Source: an uncultured Flavobacteriaceae bacterium (lineage in GTDB: Bacteria; Bacteroidota; Bacteroidia; Flavobacteriales; Flavobacteriaceae). From it: 64,000 nt of DNA. Positions 50,309 to 59,009 of this stretch are shown in pieces. Each line of letters starts with the position of its first letter. The first letter of the stretch is position 1. The notes under the pieces were generated by a model. The model saw only the letters and a program-made list of their open reading frames with translations. It was not told where the DNA came from and did no database searches. The position numbers and the translations under genes are program-made. The stretch covers positions 3,061,343 through 3,125,342 of the forward strand of contig CALSTV010000001.1 of assembly GCA_943789365.1 (NCBI GenBank), written 5' to 3'.

Positions 50309-50806
50309 TTATTTAGGGGTTGCTTGTTGTGAAATTTGACCTTTCGACCAAATGGCATATTCAATTGTAAAACCTTCAGGACAATAGATTACGATTGGCA
50401 GTTTGCTGTTGTACCGAAGTCGCTCAGAGCTAGACTTGATAAATTGAGCTGTTAATGTTTGATCCGGACAAAGCATTCTCGTCCCAAACAACTGCCCAGT
50501 TGTGTTGAAGTGGTAGGTATGATACCCCCAACCTTTTACAATTTCTTTTTTAAAACTTCCAACGAGTTTATGTTGGTTGCAGTCGACTTCTATGGTTTTT
50601 CCGGCCCAAATTTCAACCTCATAGTCCGATTCGTTATCGTAGGTAGGAAGCTCAATAATATATCTTGTGCTGCCCTTTGTAGCCTCAGCATACATGGAAA
50701 TATCATATTCTGTTGCTTGGTTTATAGGTTCGTTCAATTTGTGCTCAGTGTTGCAACTTAACAACACAAGACTGAAACAAACAAGGAAAAAATATTTTCT
50801 TTTCAT
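50309..50806 (-). CDS. eco: Ecotin-type serine protease inhibitor, predicted lipoprotein
   Basis: 165 residues. Unlike E. coli ecotin (periplasmic, cleaved signal), it has a lipobox 'LVLLSCN' with Cys18, so it is probably membrane-anchored. The inhibitor fold is clear: 'ESDYEVEIWAGKTIEVDCN', 'GWGYHTYHF', the reactive loop 'GTRMLCPDQ', and 'LRYNSKLPIVIYCPE'. The structural disulfide cysteines are kept (Cys76 and Cys113). Aligned to E. coli STMMACPD, the P1 residue is Arg110 and not Met, and P1' is Met111. An Arg P1 predicts trypsin-like targets. It may protect against proteases of predators, hosts or the cell's own secretions. Confidence 0.93.
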   Translation of the reverse strand: MKRKYFFLVCFSLVLLSCNTEHKLNEPINQATEYDISMYAEATKGSTRYIIELPTYDNESDYEVEIWAGKTIEVDCNQHKLVGSFKKEIVKGWGYHTYHFNTTGQLFGTRMLCPDQTLTAQFIKSSSERLRYNSKLPIVIYCPEGFTIEYAIWSKGQISQQATPK

Positions 50807-51152
50807 AGTGCTTTATTAATAAATATATTATTAGACAATGCTTTTAGCAAGTGTAATTTACTAAAAAATGTTCAAACACGATTTAAAATGAAATGAATAA
50901 TCTTTGACTTCTAAATTGTTTCAAATGTAGTGGTGTTTCTCGTGAAATTTCTTCTGTAAATCGGTATTTATATTTGTGCAAATAACCTATCTTTGCCCCT
51001 GTTATTTTCATTGGGTTGAAAAGAATTAGTGGATATGTAAATCGTTGTTTTTTTGTGAGAATTGAAATGGATTTTACAAAATTGTAAGGATACTAAAATA
51101 ACCACTACTAGTGTAAAATACAAAAATTGGCGAGTACCATAAAAAAAACAGA
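50807..51152. other. 346-bp divergent intergenic region upstream of metH
   Basis: Lies between the ecotin and metH starts. It holds two plus-strand -7 candidates (50969-50976 and 50988-50995). Transcripts from either would have a leader of about 150-180 nt before the metH ATG. I could not match this leader to a SAM or cobalamin riboswitch consensus. The rest is AT-rich with no ORF. Confidence 0.4.
50969..50995 (+). promoter_or_regulatory. Two tandem -7 candidates for metH
   Basis: TATATTTG (50969-50976) and TATCTTTG (50988-50995) both match TAnnTTTG. Confidence 0.45.
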
Positions 51153-52154
51153 ATGAAGCATATTTCGGAAATAGTAAAAGAACGTATTTTAGTACTAGAT
51201 GGTGCCATGGGTACCATGCTGCAAGCGTATAACTTTACAGAAGAGGATTTTAGAGGTTCGCAGTTTAAGGACTGGAAACTTTCTGTAAAAGGGAATAACG
51301 ATATGTTGTCTATCACACAACCGGAGGCAATTAAGGAAGTACATAGAAAATACTTTGCTGCAGGTGCAGATATCGTAGAAACCAATACCTTTTCGAGTAC
51401 AACCATTGCCATGGCCGATTATGAAATGGAAGACTATGTATACCAATTAAATTATGAATCTGCCAAGATTGCCAAAGAGGTAGCCGATGAGTTTACAAAA
51501 GAAAACCCAGACAAACCTAGATTTGTGGCAGGGTCTATAGGTCCAACAAACAAAACAGGATCCATGTCACCCGATGTAAATGACCCAGGTTATAGAGCCA
51601 TTACTTTCGATGAATTGAGAATTGCTTACAAACAACAAGCAGAAGCATTATTAGATGGAGGAGCCGATTTGCTTTTGGTAGAAACTGTATTTGATACGCT
51701 CAATGCAAAAGCTGCTTTATTTGCAATAGAAGAAGTAAAAGAAGAAAGGAATATTGAAGTGCCAGTTATGCTAAGTGGTACCATTACCGATGCCAGTGGA
51801 AGAACCCTATCAGGGCAAACAGCAGAAGCCTTTTTGATTTCAGTTTCCCACGTCCCATTATTGACAGTTGGGTTGAATTGTGCACTGGGAGCAGATGCTT
51901 TGGTGCCGCATTTAGAAGCCATCTCTAAAAATACAAACTATGGAGTATCGGCACATCCAAATGCTGGTTTACCAAATGCTTTTGGGGAATATGATGAAAC
52001 TCCCGAAGAAATGGCAACTCAAATAAAAGAATATCTAGACAAGAGTTTAGTAAATATCGTAGGTGGTTGTTGTGGAACAACACCCGATCATATCAAAGCA
52101 ATTGCCGATGTAGCCGGACAATACAAGCCGAGAAGGATTGTTTCTGGTTTTTAG
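51153..52154 (+). CDS. metH: Methionine synthase, homocysteine-binding half (split MetH, part 1)
   Basis: 333 residues covering only the N-terminal homocysteine S-methyltransferase barrel of MetH (E. coli MetH is 1227 residues). It contains '[11 protein letters not shown]', '[15 protein letters not shown]', '[14 protein letters not shown]' and the zinc ligands: one Cys in 'GLNCALGAD' and the pair in '[11 protein letters not shown]'. The remaining domains are encoded by the 52542-55256 gene. A split MetH is common in Flavobacteriaceae, normally with the halves adjacent. Here the halves are separated by a 363-bp four-helix-bundle gene, and the stop codon TAG (52152-52154) lies inside the left inverted-repeat arm. 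Confidence 0.95.
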   Translation: MKHISEIVKERILVLDGAMGTMLQAYNFTEEDFRGSQFKDWKLSVKGNNDMLSITQPEAIKEVHRKYFAAGADIVETNTFSSTTIAMADYEMEDYVYQLNYESAKIAKEVADEFTKENPDKPRFVAGSIGPTNKTGSMSPDVNDPGYRAITFDELRIAYKQQAEALLDGGADLLLVETVFDTLNAKAALFAIEEVKEERNIEVPVMLSGTITDASGRTLSGQTAEAFLISVSHVPLLTVGLNCALGADALVPHLEAISKNTNYGVSAHPNAGLPNAFGEYDETPEEMATQIKEYLDKSLVNIVGGCCGTTPDHIKAIADVAGQYKPRRIVSGF

Positions 52155-52167
52155 TTGTTGGTTGTTT
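52147..52167 (+). repeat. Left inverted-repeat arm of the four-helix-bundle insertion (3 heptamers)
   Basis: Three heptamers of pattern GTTNTTN (GTTTTTA, GTTGTTG, GTTGTTT) overlapping the metH part 1 stop codon. It is complementary to 52553-52573 with one bulge and one mismatch. Confidence 0.75.
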
Positions 52168-52182
52168 GAAATAAAATAAAAT

Positions 52183-52545
52183 ATGAAATCCTACATAGAA
52201 TTAGATGTTTGGCAATATTCTAGGAAACTGGTGAAGTTGGTTTATGAGCTGACAAAACCTTTTCCTAAAGAAGAAATTTATGGATTGACAAGTCAGATTA
52301 GAAGAAGTGTTGTTTCAGTACCATCTAATATCGCCGAAGGTCTGGGAAGGAATTCTAATAAAGAAACAATTCAGTTTTTATACATTGCAAAAGGATCTCT
52401 GCAAGAAGTAGAAACTCAGTTGTATTTATCTTTTGATTTAGGTTTTATATCAGAACTGAAATTGGAAAGTATTTTAGAAAGTGTAACAGCGACAAAAAAA
52501 CTGCTCAACGGTTTTATCAATTATTACAAGAAATTATCAATATGA
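52183..52545 (+). CDS. Four-helix-bundle protein (S23/23S-rRNA-intervening-sequence family, bAvd-like)
   Basis: 120 residues, the typical size. The four helices are visible with the family signatures: '[19 protein letters not shown]' in helix 1, '[20 protein letters not shown]' then '[15 protein letters not shown]' leading into helix 3, and '[19 protein letters not shown]' in helix 3/4. Relatives are encoded inside 23S rRNA intervening sequences of Leptospira and others, and the bAvd subunit of diversity-generating retroelements has the same fold. No reverse transcriptase is in the window. The gene sits exactly between the two metH halves, overlaps the second by 4 bp (ATGA) and is flanked by inverted heptamer arms, so it appears inserted. 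Confidence 0.92.
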   Translation: MKSYIELDVWQYSRKLVKLVYELTKPFPKEEIYGLTSQIRRSVVSVPSNIAEGLGRNSNKETIQFLYIAKGSLQEVETQLYLSFDLGFISELKLESILESVTATKKLLNGFINYYKKLSI

Positions 52546-55256
52546 GTGAAGCTAATAACCAACAACCAAAACCTATAAACCAGACAAGATATATGAAGTT
52601 ATCAGGACTGGAACCTTTGGTTTTAAGCCCAGAAATGAACTTTATCAATGTTGGAGAAAGAACGAATGTAGCCGGTTCTCGAAAATTTTTACGTCTTATC
52701 AAAGAAGAAAAGTTTGAAGAAGCCTTAGCTATTGCAAGAGACCAGGTTGAAGGAGGTGCTCAGATCATTGATATCAACATGGATGATGGAATGATCGACG
52801 GTAAAGAAGCCATGGTGCGTTTTTTACATTTGATTATGGCTGAACCCGATATTTCGCGCGTTCCTATTATGATTGACAGTTCTAAATGGGATATCATTGA
52901 AGCTGGACTGCAAGTTGTGCAAGGGAAATGTGTAGTGAATTCTATCTCTTTAAAAGAAGGAGAAGATGCCTTTCGTAAGCATGTAAGGCTATTAAAGCGA
53001 TACGGTGCTGCCGTTATCGTAATGGCTTTTGATGAAGTTGGACAAGCAGATGACTACGATAGTCGTTGCCGCATTGCCAAAAGATCTTACGATATCATGG
53101 TGGATGAACTCGGGTTCCCGTCGGAAGATATTATTTTTGATTTGAATATTTTTCCCGTGGCTACCGGTATGGAAGAGCACCGTAAAAATGCCATCGATTT
53201 TATTGAAGCAACACATTGGGTACGTACTAATTTGTTGAATGCAAGTGTGAGTGGAGGGGTAAGTAATGTGTCCTTTTCATTTCGAGGGAATAATATTGTT
53301 CGAGAAGCCATGCACTCAGTATTTTTATACCATGCCATTCAAAAAGGAATGAATATGGGAATTGTAAACCCTGCCATGCTAGAGGTATACGATGACATTC
53401 CGAAAGACTTATTGGAGCATGTAGAGGATGTAATACTCGATAGAAGAGATGACGCTACAGAAAGACTTTTAGATTTTGCAGAATCTGTTAAAGGAACAGG
53501 AAAAGTACAAGTGCAAAACTTAGAATGGAGAGAAGGTACCCTGCAAGAGCGCATCACCCATGCTTTGGTAAAGGGACTCGACACTTATATTGTTGAAGAT
53601 GTAGAAGAAGCGAGAAAGCAAGCCGCCAAACCACTAGAAGTTATCGAAGTGAACCTGATGATAGGAATGGGCGTTGTTGGAGATTTGTTTGGAGATGGAA
53701 AAATGTTTTTGCCACAAGTGGTAAAATCGGCCCGTGTAATGAAAAAGGCAGTCGCCTATTTAATGCCTTATATAGAAGCAGAGAAAGACGAAAACAACAA
53801 AGCCCAAGGTAAAGTTTTGTTAGCCACGGTAAAAGGAGATGTCCATGATATTGGGAAAAATATTGTTGGCGTTGTCTTGGCTTGTAATAATTATGAAATT
53901 ATTGACTTAGGTGTAATGGTTGCTCCAGAAGTAATTTTGGAAGAAGCCAAAAAACATCAAGTAGATGTCATTGGTCTGAGTGGTTTGATTACACCTTCCT
54001 TAGATGAAATGGTACATGTTGCAAAAGAAATGAAACGTTTGGATTTCGAAATGCCATTATTAATTGGTGGTGCCACAACTTCAAGAGCACATACTGCTGT
54101 GAAAATAGCAGAACAATACGATCATGGAGTTGTACATGTCTTAGACGCTTCTCGTTCTGTGCCTGTGGTAAGTACGCTGATAAACGACGATACACGCGAA
54201 GCATTTTTAAAAGATACCTATACAGAATATGACTCCCTACGGGAAGGTTATTTAAACCGTGCTCGTAAGAAAGTGTATTTGCCTTTAGAAGAAGCACGTA
54301 CCAATAAATTTCAAATAGAGTGGAAGCCGGAAGAGATATATACACCCAAAAAGACGGGGGTTCATGTCGTAGAGGAATTAGATTTTAATGAACTGCTGCC
54401 GTATTTAGATTGGACACCGTTTTTCCAATCCTGGGAATTGCACGGAAAATTTCCGGCACTATTGGAGGATGAAATTGTAGGAGAACAAGCCAGTGAATTG
54501 TATGCCGATGCTTCTGCAATGTTACAACGTATTGTCGATGAGAAATGGTTTTCTGCAAAAGCAGTGTATGGCCTATTTCCAGCGAACACGATAGAGAACT
54601 CAGATGATATCGAAGTCTATACCGATGCGTCTAGAACTGAAGTGCTAGAAACCATTTTAACACTTCGTCAACAAAGTAAGAAAGGTAAAGGAAAACCAAA
54701 TATAGCCTTAGCAGACTTTATTGCTCCAAAAGAAACAAAGTTAGAAGATTATATTGGAGGGTTTTGTGTTACAACTGGTTTTGGCGTAGAAGAAATAGCA
54801 GATAAATACAAAGAAGATTTAGACGATTACAACAGTATCATGGTCAAAGCATTGGGCGATCGATTTGCAGAAGCCTTTGCTGAATACTTACACGATAAAA
54901 TTAGAAAAGAATTTTGGGGCTATGCCAGTGAAGAGAACCTGTCAAATGAAGAACTTATTCGTGAGGCTTACCAGGGCATTCGTCCAGCTCCTGGATATCC
55001 AGCGTGTCCAGATCATACAGAAAAAAGAACCTTGTGGCGTTTGTTAAACGTTGAAGAAAATATTGGTGTAAAGTTGACAGACAGTTTAGCAATGTGGCCT
55101 ACAGCTGCCGTTTCAGGATTGTACTTTGCACATCCTAAAGCACGCTATTTTGGATTGGGTAAAATCACCAAAGAACAAGTGCACGATTTTGCAACCAGAA
55201 GAGGTTTTTCAAATGAAGAAGCCGAACGCTGGTTGGCGCCAAATCTGAATGAATAA
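52542..55256 (+). CDS. metH: Methionine synthase, folate/cobalamin/activation part (split MetH, part 2)
   Basis: 904 residues: pterin-binding domain ('[16 protein letters not shown]', '[11 protein letters not shown]'), four-helix cap, cobalamin-binding domain with axial His435 in '[11 protein letters not shown]' and '[10 protein letters not shown]', then the SAM-binding activation domain (final 330 residues, '[15 protein letters not shown]'). It takes the methyl group from 5-methyl-THF through cobalamin to homocysteine, which is bound by part 1. Conserved homology begins at about MKLSGLEPL (residue 18). The preceding residues '[14 protein letters not shown]' come from the right arm of the four-helix-bundle insertion. 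An ATGA overlap couples its translation to the small gene. Confidence 0.95.
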   Translation: MSEANNQQPKPINQTRYMKLSGLEPLVLSPEMNFINVGERTNVAGSRKFLRLIKEEKFEEALAIARDQVEGGAQIIDINMDDGMIDGKEAMVRFLHLIMAEPDISRVPIMIDSSKWDIIEAGLQVVQGKCVVNSISLKEGEDAFRKHVRLLKRYGAAVIVMAFDEVGQADDYDSRCRIAKRSYDIMVDELGFPSEDIIFDLNIFPVATGMEEHRKNAIDFIEATHWVRTNLLNASVSGGVSNVSFSFRGNNIVREAMHSVFLYHAIQKGMNMGIVNPAMLEVYDDIPKDLLEHVEDVILDRRDDATERLLDFAESVKGTGKVQVQNLEWREGTLQERITHALVKGLDTYIVEDVEEARKQAAKPLEVIEVNLMIGMGVVGDLFGDGKMFLPQVVKSARVMKKAVAYLMPYIEAEKDENNKAQGKVLLATVKGDVHDIGKNIVGVVLACNNYEIIDLGVMVAPEVILEEAKKHQVDVIGLSGLITPSLDEMVHVAKEMKRLDFEMPLLIGGATTSRAHTAVKIAEQYDHGVVHVLDASRSVPVVSTLINDDTREAFLKDTYTEYDSLREGYLNRARKKVYLPLEEARTNKFQIEWKPEEIYTPKKTGVHVVEELDFNELLPYLDWTPFFQSWELHGKFPALLEDEIVGEQASELYADASAMLQRIVDEKWFSAKAVYGLFPANTIENSDDIEVYTDASRTEVLETILTLRQQSKKGKGKPNIALADFIAPKETKLEDYIGGFCVTTGFGVEEIADKYKEDLDDYNSIMVKALGDRFAEAFAEYLHDKIRKEFWGYASEENLSNEELIREAYQGIRPAPGYPACPDHTEKRTLWRLLNVEENIGVKLTDSLAMWPTAAVSGLYFAHPKARYFGLGKITKEQVHDFATRRGFSNEEAERWLAPNLNE
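52553..52573 (-). repeat. Right inverted-repeat arm of the four-helix-bundle insertion (3 heptamers)
   Basis: Read on the minus strand it gives GGTTTTG, GTTGTTG and GTTATTA, the reverse orientation of the left arm. It encodes residues 5-11 of metH part 2, upstream of the conserved MKLSGLEPL. Confidence 0.75.
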
Positions 55257-55280
55257 ATAGTACCATCTACTCATCTCACA

Positions 55281-55338
55281 CCCTATAGCGACCCGATTTT
55301 TAGAACTAGTCGTTATAGGGTTTAAAAGTTTTTAAACG
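55281..55338 (+). terminator. Terminator of metH
   Basis: A 12-bp stem with one G-U pair (55281-55292 with 55309-55320) is followed by a second, AT-rich hairpin with T5. Confidence 0.65.
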
Positions 55339-55470
55339 ACTATAATTGATTAATATTCAACTACTTGTTGTTTTTGTGAAAATATGTTTGTAATTTAGAC
55401 TAGGGCTAAGGATTTGTTTTGTTAAGAGTGTATAGCCCTAGCAAAATGATTTTGTAGTTTTACTTTATTT

Positions 55471-55486
55471 CCCCCCCCATCCCCCC
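55471..55486 (+). repeat. Poly-C tract (C8-AT-C6)
   Basis: Homopolymer tract in an AT-rich promoter region about 150 bp upstream of the surface gene at 55636. It is prone to slipped-strand length change. Confidence 0.85.
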
Positions 55487-55587
55487 TTTATTCATGTAAT
55501 GATGTCTCTCATTTTTATGAGCCGCTCTTTTGGTGCGCTCAATGAATTTTTAAAAGGACATTTTTAAAACTGAAACAGTTGTTGTTA

Positions 55588-55595
55588 TACGTTTG
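55588..55595 (+). promoter_or_regulatory. Candidate -7 element (TACGTTTG)
   Basis: TAnnTTTG match 41 bp before the ATG at 55636. Confidence 0.45.
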
Positions 55596-55635
55596 TATAG
55601 CGACATAATTTTATATTGAATAAAAAAATGGAGTT

Positions 55636-56691
55636 ATGAAAAAATCAATTTTTACATGTTTTATGTTGAGCAATCTGATGCTCTTCGCTCAAGAAATCGA
55701 GTGGAATGTCGACGATAATAAAACCCATGTGGGGGAGCGGGTTATTACGGAAATCGATGCGGGTCAGATAGGCTCCTACGATGGTATCAGTATTGTAGGA
55801 GAAATTATAGACAACAACGGTAATTGGGGCTTTGAGATGCCAACAAAGGCCAATTTTTCCTGTTTTATAAGTTTTTCACAGGGCTTGGATTATCAAATCA
55901 AGCAGGATGTTGTCACAGAAAATATAACCTTGAGATTTCGGAAAATATCAGATGCTAAAATTCGATTAACTGCAAATTTACCTTATGTATACAAGGGGGC
56001 CAGGGTGCTTTATAGAATAGCAGAAAGATATGGAGTAACAGCAATTGCGATGGATGCAGATGTTATAGACGATTCTGGTGAATTGCTTCTGGAGGCCCCG
56101 GTTTACGAATCCACTTATTCTGGGAATATCGGACTGGGAACAGAGACCCCGGAAGCAAAGCTACATGTAAAAGTCAACGATTCTAACCAAAATGCAGCCA
56201 TTATTTCTCAAGTATCGCATGTTCAGGATTGGAATTTTGGAATTATCAGTGCGGTAGACAGAGATAAAACAAAAGCCTTTAGCGTCTATCGAAAAATAAG
56301 TGAGGACAACTATGAAGGGACGTTTACGGTTTTGGGAGATGGAGGGATTTATGCTAAAGAACTCACCATAAATACACCCATTTTTGCCGATTATGTTTTT
56401 GAAGAGGATTATTCACTAATGCCTTTATCTGAATTGGATAGCTACATAAAAGAGCACAAGCATTTGCCCAATATGCCCAGTGAAAAAGAAGTATTGAAAA
56501 ACGGAATGCATATAGGAACGCTACAAATACAGCAAACCGAAAAACTGGAAGAACTCACGCTCTATACGATTGAGCAAGAGAAGCGGATTAAAGCACTTGA
56601 AAGACTATTTGAAAAGAAATTAGACAAATTGTTTAAAAAGAAATATGAAAAGATGATGGATAACAACTCACATACTCAGAATGAAGAATAA
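55636..56691 (+). CDS. Secreted fibre-like protein with C-terminal trimeric coiled-coil signature
   Basis: 351 residues. A signal peptide (about 1-18, ending LFAQ) is followed by a beta-rich region and, from about residue 165, the pattern 'GNIGLGTETPEAKLHVKV', then 'VFEEDYSLMPLSELDSYIKE', 'HKHLPNMPSEKEVLKNGMHI', and a coiled coil ('EELTLYTIEQEKRIKALERL'). This is the Bacteroidota tail-fibre-like or cell-wall-anchor arrangement seen in many secreted proteins. It resembles phage tail fibre chaperone regions only in fold. No phage genes are near. It overlaps the next gene by 11 bp. Confidence 0.75.
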   Translation: MKKSIFTCFMLSNLMLFAQEIEWNVDDNKTHVGERVITEIDAGQIGSYDGISIVGEIIDNNGNWGFEMPTKANFSCFISFSQGLDYQIKQDVVTENITLRFRKISDAKIRLTANLPYVYKGARVLYRIAERYGVTAIAMDADVIDDSGELLLEAPVYESTYSGNIGLGTETPEAKLHVKVNDSNQNAAIISQVSHVQDWNFGIISAVDRDKTKAFSVYRKISEDNYEGTFTVLGDGGIYAKELTINTPIFADYVFEEDYSLMPLSELDSYIKEHKHLPNMPSEKEVLKNGMHIGTLQIQQTEKLEELTLYTIEQEKRIKALERLFEKKLDKLFKKKYEKMMDNNSHTQNEE

Positions 56692-57643
56692 TATTTTATG
56701 GATGCTGTTTATTTGTTCGGCTTTTTGTTCTGCGCAGAATAGAACAGTTCAGAAGGTTTCCATTTTTCAACAAGCAGTTGATAGTTTGGTTTTAGAAAAA
56801 AATATAAATGAAGATATTTTGAAATCACTATTGACCTATCATAAGAAATACAGAAGACAAAAAGGAATAGGGGTTTTTGTTGTTTCAATAGCAGCTCCAT
56901 TTGTTCTAGCAGGGCTATTTATAGAAGCAGACGCGGATGGCTCAAATATGATTCTAAGTCAGGGAACCGGCGTTTTAATTGCGTTGACTTTTGGGATTCC
57001 GGCTACGGCAATAGCAATACCGCTGTTTAAAGCTTCTAAAAAGAATAAGACAAAGAAGGAAGAACTTATGAGTGTATTAGAAATAAATGAAAATACGATA
57101 CGCTCGTTGTTGTCAAAAAGAAGAAATAGGTTGCATTCGTTTAATTTTAATGTGGGAGTTATGGATACCTACTATCCTATTGAAAAATCGATAAAATTAC
57201 TTCACTTGAATTTAGGCGTGTCCTATGCTTTGGATAAGAATATTTTATCTGGCTTTGTGAATAGGGCTTCAGGTAATTCTAGTGTGCAGAATTCCAATTA
57301 TTATTTCACATCTTTAAACTTAACCATTGGCAGAATACTGAAATTATCAGAAAATATTAGTTTGGAAGGCCATATAGGCGTGTCGGGTGTATTACATCAA
57401 TATGATTATAGCTATCCTGATCCAAATGATACACCTTATCGTGGCTTTAGTGTTTTTCCTGGATCAAATGGAAATGCTTCGGAGATATATGTAGAAGAGA
57501 TAAAAAAGGGGTTTGGATTGCCGCTTCAGTTGAAGTCTTTATATGGTGTAAATAAGGAGATAAGTATTGGCCTAAACACAAATGTAGATTTTAATAGGTA
57601 TAGCACAATGTCAATTGCGCTATGTGTCAGTAGAAATTTTTAA
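56681..57643 (+). CDS. Secreted/membrane protein of unknown function
   Basis: 320 residues. A signal peptide (1-18, ending FCSAQ) precedes a helical part (20-60), two hydrophobic helices (about 62-80 and 92-115) and a basic loop, then a C-terminal half of beta strands ('FNFNVGVMDTYYPIEK', 'LHLNLGVSYALDKNI') that resembles an outer-membrane-type barrel or beta-sandwich, ending in 'ALCVSRNF'. I could not name a family. Its start overlaps the fibre-like gene by 11 bp, so they are one operon. Confidence 0.6.
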   Translation: MKNNILWMLFICSAFCSAQNRTVQKVSIFQQAVDSLVLEKNINEDILKSLLTYHKKYRRQKGIGVFVVSIAAPFVLAGLFIEADADGSNMILSQGTGVLIALTFGIPATAIAIPLFKASKKNKTKKEELMSVLEINENTIRSLLSKRRNRLHSFNFNVGVMDTYYPIEKSIKLLHLNLGVSYALDKNILSGFVNRASGNSSVQNSNYYFTSLNLTIGRILKLSENISLEGHIGVSGVLHQYDYSYPDPNDTPYRGFSVFPGSNGNASEIYVEEIKKGFGLPLQLKSLYGVNKEISIGLNTNVDFNRYSTMSIALCVSRNF

Positions 57644-57663
57644 TAATAAACCCCTTATAGATC

Positions 57664-58259
57664 ATGAAAAAACAAACGCTTATCATCGCAATCATTGTAA
57701 TTAGTTTTATAGCAGGAAGTTGTAATAAAGAAGATGAAACGGAACAACTACCACCCATCACCCAAACAGGAGCCAATACTTTTGGTTTTGTGTTTGATGG
57801 TGTTGTATTTACACCAACCGATTCCAATTCAAGAGGGTTTGGAATTGATGGAGGAGGGACTTCGGGGATTTCTGTTTTTGGAGCCATTTTGATACTGAGC
57901 ACTATTCGAATGGATTGATGCCTCACAGATATACGAATATAAAAAATGTTCAGAGTTATTAATGTATTATTTACGGGCTTTCTTCTGTGAAAGGTGAGGA
58001 TCTTATTATATCGGTAGTTTACGCTCGATACTTTAAAGAACCCTATCATATCTATATTTCGATATGTGCCAAAAGCCCTATTACAGGAGATTGGACTTCT
58101 TATTATTCTTATGAAAATTCAGGGTGAGATTAATATAACCAGAAAAGATGAAGGACAATTTATATTTTTTCAGGCACTTTTAGTGGGAAACTTAGCATCC
58201 GAAGATGGTGAGAATTGTAGAAATTACACAAGGTAGGTTTGATATTAGATAAAGAGATA
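57664..58259 (+). pseudogene. Decayed copy of the DUF6252-like lipoprotein gene
   Basis: Its first 220 bp (57664-57883) match 58393-58612 with one mismatch (57707). After that the copy is diverged and frameshifted, and the frame stops at 57918 after only 84 codons. Blocks that still align to the intact gene continue to about 58259 ('YYSYENSG'- and 'EDGENC'-like remnants in changing frames). It is a tandem duplicate of a 729-bp unit. An 84-residue product may still be made with an intact lipobox. Confidence 0.88.
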
Positions 58260-58281
58260 AATGAATAAAATAAAATGCAAA

Positions 58282-58362
58282 ATGAAAAAGAGATGCCTAT
58301 TGCTGCTTTGGTTTGTCGTACTCAACCTATCAGTGAAAGTAAAAACCCTTAAAGGATTATAG
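58282..58362 (+). pseudogene. Fragment of the start of the lipase-like T9SS gene
   Basis: 26 codons beginning MKKRCLLLLWFVVLNLS, clearly a copy of the signal peptide of the gene at 59010 (MKKRCLLLFWFAVFNLT). It is followed by a stop. It shows that the duplication unit ran from the lipoprotein gene into the next gene. Confidence 0.85.
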
Positions 58363-58392
58363 TTAACCCAAGACGAAAAAATAAATATCCCC

Positions 58393-58998
58393 ATGAAAAA
58401 ACAAACGCTTATCATCGCAATCATTGTAATTAGTTCTATAGCAGGAAGTTGTAATAAAGAAGATGAAACGGAACAACTACCACCCATCACCCAAACAGGA
58501 GCCAATACTTTTGGTTTTGTGTTTGATGGTGTTGTATTTACACCAACCGATTCCAATTCAAGAGGGTTTGGAATTGATGGAGGAGGGACTTCGGGGATTT
58601 CTGTTTTTGGAGATTATTCAGGTACTGAGCACTATTCTAACCGGATTGAAGGGAAACGATACACCAATATTAAAAACGTAAGAGTCATTAACGTATATAT
58701 CTATCAAGTGGCTGAAATCGGTGTTGGTGTGTACAACCTTGGGGCTTACAACATAAGAGAGGGATATAAACAACCTTATAACAATTATATTTCAATATAT
58801 GCGAAAAGCCCTACGACAGGTAGTTGGACGGAGTATTATTCTTATGAAAATTCAGGTGAGATTAATGTCACAAGAAAAGATGAAGATAATGTTGTTTTTT
58901 CAGGAACCTTTTATGCGAGATTGAGATCGAATGATGGTGAAATTGTAGAGGTTACCCAAGGTAGATTTGATATTGATAAAAAAGAGATGAATAACTAA
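58393..58998 (+). CDS. Lipoprotein, DUF6252-like
   Basis: 201 residues. The lipobox is 'SIAGSCNKED' with Cys20. The mature N-terminus 'LPPITQTGANTFGFVFDG' is the signature opening of DUF6252-type Bacteroidota lipoproteins. A beta-rich domain and 'VTQGRFDIDKKEMNN' at the end complete it. The function is unknown, and cell-surface location is inferred from the lipobox with acidic residues just after the Cys (NKEDE), which resembles the Bacteroidota surface export signal. It lies 11 bp before the lipase-like gene and is co-transcribed with it. Confidence 0.8.
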   Translation: MKKQTLIIAIIVISSIAGSCNKEDETEQLPPITQTGANTFGFVFDGVVFTPTDSNSRGFGIDGGGTSGISVFGDYSGTEHYSNRIEGKRYTNIKNVRVINVYIYQVAEIGVGVYNLGAYNIREGYKQPYNNYISIYAKSPTTGSWTEYYSYENSGEINVTRKDEDNVVFSGTFYARLRSNDGEIVEVTQGRFDIDKKEMNN

Positions 58999-59009
58999 TA
59001 AAATGCAAA

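Larger units (their letters stand above)
55257..55635. other. 379-bp intergenic region at the left border of the surface-protein island
   Basis: Contains the metH terminator hairpin (55281-55320), a second stem CTAGGGCTA/TAGCCCTAG (55400-55408 with 55433-55441), a C8-AT-C6 tract (55471-55486) and a plus-strand -7 element (TACGTTTG, 55588-55595) 41 bp before the ATG at 55636. No ORF is convincing. Confidence 0.6.

Noticed and set aside
50807-51152. SAM or cobalamin riboswitch in the metH leader
   Set aside because: None of the conserved cores I know (SAM-I, SAM-II or cobalamin box) could be placed. The leader is recorded as unexplained.
52183-52545. Diversity-generating retroelement, because the protein resembles bAvd
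   Set aside because: No reverse transcriptase, template repeat or variable repeat was found. The protein fits the S23 intervening-sequence family.
55636-56691. Prophage tail fibre gene
   Set aside because: The tail-fibre-like C-terminus is widespread in Bacteroidota secreted proteins and no phage structural, integrase or lysis genes are near.
57664-57918. Independent 84-residue lipoprotein gene
   Set aside because: It is the intact start of a frameshifted copy of the 58393-58998 gene, with matching remnants downstream.
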